From NCBI GenBank assembly GCA_028751055.1, contig JAQZDD010000015.1, positions 1-10,100 of the forward strand: a DNA stretch of 10,100 nt, read 5' to 3'. The notes under the pieces are model-generated. The model was not told the DNA's origin, made no database searches, and saw only the letters and a program-made list of their open reading frames with translations. This document shows, piece after piece, positions 7,301 through 10,100 of the stretch (positions within the stretch are counted from its first letter, which is position 1; each line of letters opens with the position of its first letter). This stretch comes from Euryarchaeota archaeon Ods04 (lineage in GTDB: Archaea > Halobacteriota > Halobacteria > Halobacteriales > Halorutilaceae). Made by a program: the position numbers and the translations under genes.

Positions 7301-7941
7301 GCGTCTCTGCTTTCATGCTCCTCGACGGCACGCAGGTACGCCTCGTGCGGCGTCACGTCGAGTTCGTCAGTCGCCTCTTGGAGTATGACGACGCCGTCGT
7401 AGAGAACGGTAAGACGGTCGACGCAGTCGAAGTCATCGAGGTTGTGTGTCGAGACCAAGACGGCGTTGCCTTCGTCGGCGTACTCACCGACGAGTTCGAC
7501 GAGCCTTCTCTTCGAAACGTCGTCGAGTTCGTCGAGCGGTTCGTCGAAAAGGACGGTTTCGGGTTCGCCCGCGAGTGCGAGCGCGGCGTCTAACTTTTTC
7601 CTGAAGCCGCCCGACAGCGCGGAGGCACGCCTGTCGTAAACACGGTCAAGACGCAGAGTCTCAGCGACGCCTTTGTCGGCACCGAAGACGGAGATGTTCT
7701 CCGCGACGGTCAGGTCGTCAAGGATACGCGGCTTCTGAAAGGCGCATCCGACCTTGCCGTCGCGGACAACCTCGCCCGAGTCAGGTGCGATACGTCCGAG
7801 CGCGATGTCAAGAAGCGTCGTCTTGCCGCTACCGTTCGGACCGACGAGCGCGTGAACTTCACCGCGACGGACGTGCAGGTCGACGTCGTGGAGTGCGACG
7901 GTGTCGCCGTATCTCTTAGAAACTTTTCTAAGCTCTATCAC
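7297..7941 (-). CDS. ABC transporter ATP-binding protein (ABC-2 exporter type)
   Basis: This 214-residue cytoplasmic ATPase should power the membrane protein encoded just upstream. It has Walker A GPNGSGKT (34-41), Q-loop glutamine 69 in FQKP, signature LSGGF (109-113), Walker B VLFDEP (130-135), a D-loop reading LDELDD instead of the common SALD, and switch histidine 166 in STHN. All catalytic residues are present. At 214 residues it is a minimal ATPase domain with only a short tail. The start chosen is the GTG at 7941-7939, which overlaps the permease stop as GTGA and is preceded by AGGAGG 8 bases away; the in-frame GTG 42 bases upstream would add an Arg-rich leader and lacks this support. 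The substrate is unknown. Confidence 0.92.
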   Translation of the reverse strand: MIELRKVSKRYGDTVALHDVDLHVRRGEVHALVGPNGSGKTTLLDIALGRIAPDSGEVVRDGKVGCAFQKPRILDDLTVAENISVFGADKGVAETLRLDRVYDRRASALSGGFRKKLDAALALAGEPETVLFDEPLDELDDVSKRRLVELVGEYADEGNAVLVSTHNLDDFDCVDRLTVLYDGVVILQEATDELDVTPHEAYLRAVEEHESRDA

Positions 7942-8987
7942 GGTTCGTACCTCCTTGACGCGACGAAGAGAGCGACGAAACACAGCACCGTAAAGCCGAC
8001 GAGCAGAACGAACCTGTCGGCGAAAAGCGTCGGCGGTATCTCTTTCGTGGTGTGGCTTCTAAACGCGACCGCAGACTGGTGGGTGGGCAGAACGCGCGCA
8101 ATATCGCCGCGTAGCGACGAGAAGAAGCCCGGCGGATAGACGAGGTTGGAGAAGACGAGCACGCCGAAAAGCAACGTCGCGTTGACGAAACGTCCGAGCG
8201 CGCCGAACGACGTAGCGACCGTAACGGCGGAGCCGATGAGAGCGAGGTAGACGAACGTGACGACCAAGAAGGCTATAGCCGGAGCCGAGAGGAAGACGAC
8301 TGCGTAGCCGAAGTAGCTTGCGACGAGATGGAAGACCGCGAGAGGCACGGCGAGGAGGACGGCGTAAAACAGTATCTTCGCAACGACGACGGAGACGAGC
8401 GAGGTTTCGAGACGCAGGCGTTCTATGGCGTTCTTCTCGCGCCGGAGTTCGTGTGGTATGTACGTCAGACCGAGCACGAAGACGAGCACCGTAAGAAGAA
8501 CGGGCATGAGGTACTCCGACAGGCTCTTCTCGTCACCGACAAAGCTCCTCTCGACCGATATGTCGGTTCCCGCAGCACGGAAGCCGGTGTCGAGTATCGA
8601 CACTACTATCCTAGAAGGTTCGTGGAAAGGAACGACAGCACCGTGCACGTGCACTACGAACTCTCCCTCGCGCTCACCACCGAAGTCGTGTGGTACCTCT
8701 ATCGCGGCGTAGAACTCCTCGCGCTCCAGCGCGCGTTCGTAGTCGCCTCGGTAGACAGACGGGCTTGCGAAGGCGGACATCACACCCCTGACGGCGTCAA
8801 GCTCCTCGTCGGTGACTTCCTCGTCGGCTGGAACGACGGCAACCGGTGAGTCGCGCGGTATCACGTCCTCGAAGACGAGTGACGCGCCCGCGAAGACAGC
8901 AGGCAGTATGACCAACAGCAGAAGCAGAGCGGGTAGGCGGTTCTTCGCCGACAGAAGCTCCTTCTTGAGTAACGAAGTTCTCTTCAC
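7938..8987 (-). CDS. ABC-2 type transporter permease
   Basis: This 349-residue membrane protein has the ABC-2 exporter layout: a short cytoplasmic N-terminus, one transmembrane helix (about 19-38), a large external domain (about 39-157), then about five hydrophobic segments near 158-176, 197-222, 229-255, 268-284 and 324-343. The external domain between the first and second helices resembles that of permeases in the ABC2_membrane_3 or YhgE/Pip-like group; I infer this from layout, not from a search. It should pair with the ATPase encoded next, possibly as a homodimer, since no second permease is seen. The GTG at 8987-8985 is the first start after an in-frame TAA six codons upstream. No good SD site precedes it. 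A TATA-like palindrome lies about 25 bases upstream. The substrate is unknown. Confidence 0.85.
   Translation of the reverse strand: MKRTSLLKKELLSAKNRLPALLLLLVILPAVFAGASLVFEDVIPRDSPVAVVPADEEVTDEELDAVRGVMSAFASPSVYRGDYERALEREEFYAAIEVPHDFGGEREGEFVVHVHGAVVPFHEPSRIVVSILDTGFRAAGTDISVERSFVGDEKSLSEYLMPVLLTVLVFVLGLTYIPHELRREKNAIERLRLETSLVSVVVAKILFYAVLLAVPLAVFHLVASYFGYAVVFLSAPAIAFLVVTFVYLALIGSAVTVATSFGALGRFVNATLLFGVLVFSNLVYPPGFFSSLRGDIARVLPTHQSAVAFRSHTTKEIPPTLFADRFVLLVGFTVLCFVALFVASRRYEP
7950..7955 (-). promoter_or_regulatory. Shine-Dalgarno site for the ABC ATPase gene
   Basis: On the minus strand the bases read AGGAGG, with 8 bases before the GTG at 7941. It decides the start of the ATPase gene and lies within the final codons of the permease gene. 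Confidence 0.8.
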
Positions 8988-9004
8988 AGGGTTCTCAGGT
9001 TGTT

Positions 9005-9014
9005 AGCTTAAGCT
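9005..9014 (-). promoter_or_regulatory. TATA-like palindrome upstream of the ABC permease
   Basis: AGCTTAAGCT is a perfect 10-base palindrome in the 48-base gap between the lipoprotein gene and the permease gene. Its centre is about 23 bases before the permease GTG, which fits an archaeal TATA box giving a leaderless transcript. It could instead be an operator. No T-rich terminator or strong hairpin is visible in the gap, so read-through from the lipoprotein gene is also possible. Confidence 0.4.
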
Positions 9015-9035
9015 TGTCTCAGCGTAGCGAGAAGG

Positions 9036-10100
9036 TCAGCCTGCGAAGGGGTCGTCTTCGAAGTCTTCGAAGTCATCAGGTTCCCCTTCAGGCGGCATCG
9101 GCTCTTCGGGTGGCTGTCCGGGTGCCGGTCCGGCAGGAGCCGCGTCCTCAAGTGCCTCTATACGTTCGATGAGGTCGTCGACCGTCGTCTCGTACGAAAC
9201 CATTACTGTCGAGTCGTCCCGTTCCACCTCTAATGGGTCAAGCAGGTCGCTCAGCTCCTCGCCGAACATCATTCCGCCGATGGCTATCATACCGTCTATC
9301 GCGTCGGAGATATCCTGAGCGTCCTCCTCGCTACCCGTACGCATGTTAGCGGAAATACCCATCAGGTCTCCTTCCGTGTAGTACGAACCCGAGACGATGG
9401 TTATCTCCTCGAAGGCACCGGTGTCTATGGCTTCGTCTTCGGGCAGATCGGTGTCAGGGACAGAGAACGCGAAGTTGACGTAGCCGTCACGCACGCGGTC
9501 GAGTTCCTCGCGGAGGTCGCCGGAGAGCGCGTCCATGTCGCCCTGTGCCACGTCTATCGTGTCACGGACAGCCTGTTCCTCACCGACCGAGTAGGTTCCG
9601 TCCGCGAGCACAGCCATGTATGCGGGTTCCTCAGTCTCGTCCTCAGGTTCTATCGTGTAGAACGGAAGTCCGTTGTACTCATCGGCGTCGACCGTGGCTT
9701 CCCGCTCTATCTCCTCTATGATTTCGTCCTCAGTCCATCCCGCCGTGAATATCGCCGCCGCGTACTCATCCTCTTCCGCCTGCATCTCTACGGGGTCATC
9801 AGGAACCGAACCGAAGACAGCGACCTCAATCAGTTCCCTCGGGTCAAGGTCGATGTCCTCTTCCTCCATGAAGTCGTCCCAGATTTCGTCATAGCTCTCG
9901 GGACCGTCGTAGTCAGGGTCGTCCTCCATCTCCATCTCTATCAGCCGGTTAGCGACGTCCTCCGTCACCTGGTCTTCGAGTATAGCCATGTCAAGGTGGA
10001 AGACTGCGTCGGCTTCGTCGGGTACGAAGTCGAGTACATCCGCGTCGGTCTCTTCACCATCTATGCAGCCGGACAGCGCGACCATCGCCGCAAGCGCGAA
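9036..10100 (-). CDS. Acidic secreted lipoprotein of unknown family (5' end beyond right edge)
   Basis: The frame is open to the window edge, giving 354 residues. The visible N-terminus, FALAAMVALSGC, is the end of a signal peptide with a lipobox (LSGC), so the true start lies outside the window. The ATG at 10085 is only an internal Met within this signal peptide. The mature part is extremely rich in Asp and Glu, as in exported haloarchaeal proteins, and is predicted to sit on the outer face of the membrane through the lipidated Cys. The body has short hydrophobic strands (DAVFHLD, IEVAVFGSV, YAAAIFTAGW, AYMAVLADGTYSVG) between acidic helices; this looks loosely like DUF3352-type proteins but I do not firmly recognise a family. 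The tail is Pro-rich, then DDFEDFEDDPF. It lies 48 bases upstream of the ABC permease on the same strand. Its function is unknown. Confidence 0.8.
   Translation of the reverse strand, partial: FALAAMVALSGCIDGEETDADVLDFVPDEADAVFHLDMAILEDQVTEDVANRLIEMEMEDDPDYDGPESYDEIWDDFMEEEDIDLDPRELIEVAVFGSVPDDPVEMQAEEDEYAAAIFTAGWTEDEIIEEIEREATVDADEYNGLPFYTIEPEDETEEPAYMAVLADGTYSVGEEQAVRDTIDVAQGDMDALSGDLREELDRVRDGYVNFAFSVPDTDLPEDEAIDTGAFEEITIVSGSYYTEGDLMGISANMRTGSEEDAQDISDAIDGMIAIGGMMFGEELSDLLDPLEVERDDSTVMVSYETTVDDLIERIEALEDAAPAGPAPGQPPEEPMPPEGEPDDFEDFEDDPFAG

Noticed and set aside
7942..7983. Earlier in-frame GTG start for the ABC ATPase at 7983
   Set aside because: It adds 14 Arg-rich residues before the normal ATPase N-terminus and lacks the SD site and stop/start overlap seen at 7941.
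8988..9035. Terminator hairpin after the lipoprotein gene
   Set aside because: Only a weak 4-base TCTC/GAGA stem is visible around 9017-9032 and there is no T-rich run, so a terminator is not supported.
9057..9077. Direct repeat TTCGAAGTC in tandem
   Set aside because: It is simply the codons for the repeated Asp-Phe-Glu residues at the lipoprotein C-terminus, not a separate repeat element.
10083..10085. ATG at 10085 as the lipoprotein start
   Set aside because: Starting there leaves only MVALSG before the lipobox Cys, too short for a signal peptide. The open frame continues upstream as hydrophobic FALAA to the window edge.

Overview
The window looks like chromosomal DNA from a halophilic archaeon. 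The predicted proteins are very rich in Asp and Glu, GC is high, one gene is an archaeal-type Trm5 tRNA methyltransferase, and the first genes of units lack Shine-Dalgarno (SD) sites while internal genes have strong ones. One trait does not fit well-studied Halobacteria: isoleucine is encoded mostly by ATA despite the high GC. The source may therefore be a divergent halophilic lineage. The species cannot be named from sequence alone.

Layout from left to right. Positions 1-2716 (minus strand) hold a two-gene unit: a CNNM/CorC-type membrane protein with CBS domains, followed through a GTGA start/stop overlap by a stand-alone hydantoinase/oxoprolinase A-like ATPase that runs off the left edge. 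Positions 2717-2832 are a divergent promoter region. Positions 2833-7300 (plus strand) hold trm5, then hyuA and hyuB, which together encode an ATP-dependent hydantoinase/oxoprolinase; hyuA and hyuB are joined by an ATGA overlap. Positions 7297-9035 (minus strand) hold an ABC-2 type exporter, with permease then ATPase joined by a second GTGA overlap; the ATPase gene ends tail-to-tail with hyuB, sharing the bases CTAG. Positions 9036-10100 (minus strand) hold most of an acidic lipoprotein gene whose start lies beyond the right edge.

How the genes may work together: HyuA and HyuB should form one enzyme that opens a cyclic amide (hydantoin or 5-oxoproline type) using ATP. The second HyuA-like protein, across the promoter region, belongs to a different branch and has no HyuB partner in view. 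The permease and ATPase should form an efflux or export complex, perhaps transcribed with the lipoprotein upstream. Genes are packed tightly: no gene-free stretch exceeds about 116 bases. I see no tRNA, rRNA, CRISPR array, insertion sequence or integrase. Nothing here clearly amounts to a new system; the best leads are the coupled CNNM/HyuA-like pair, the two HyuA types on either side of one promoter region, and the lipoprotein-exporter cluster.
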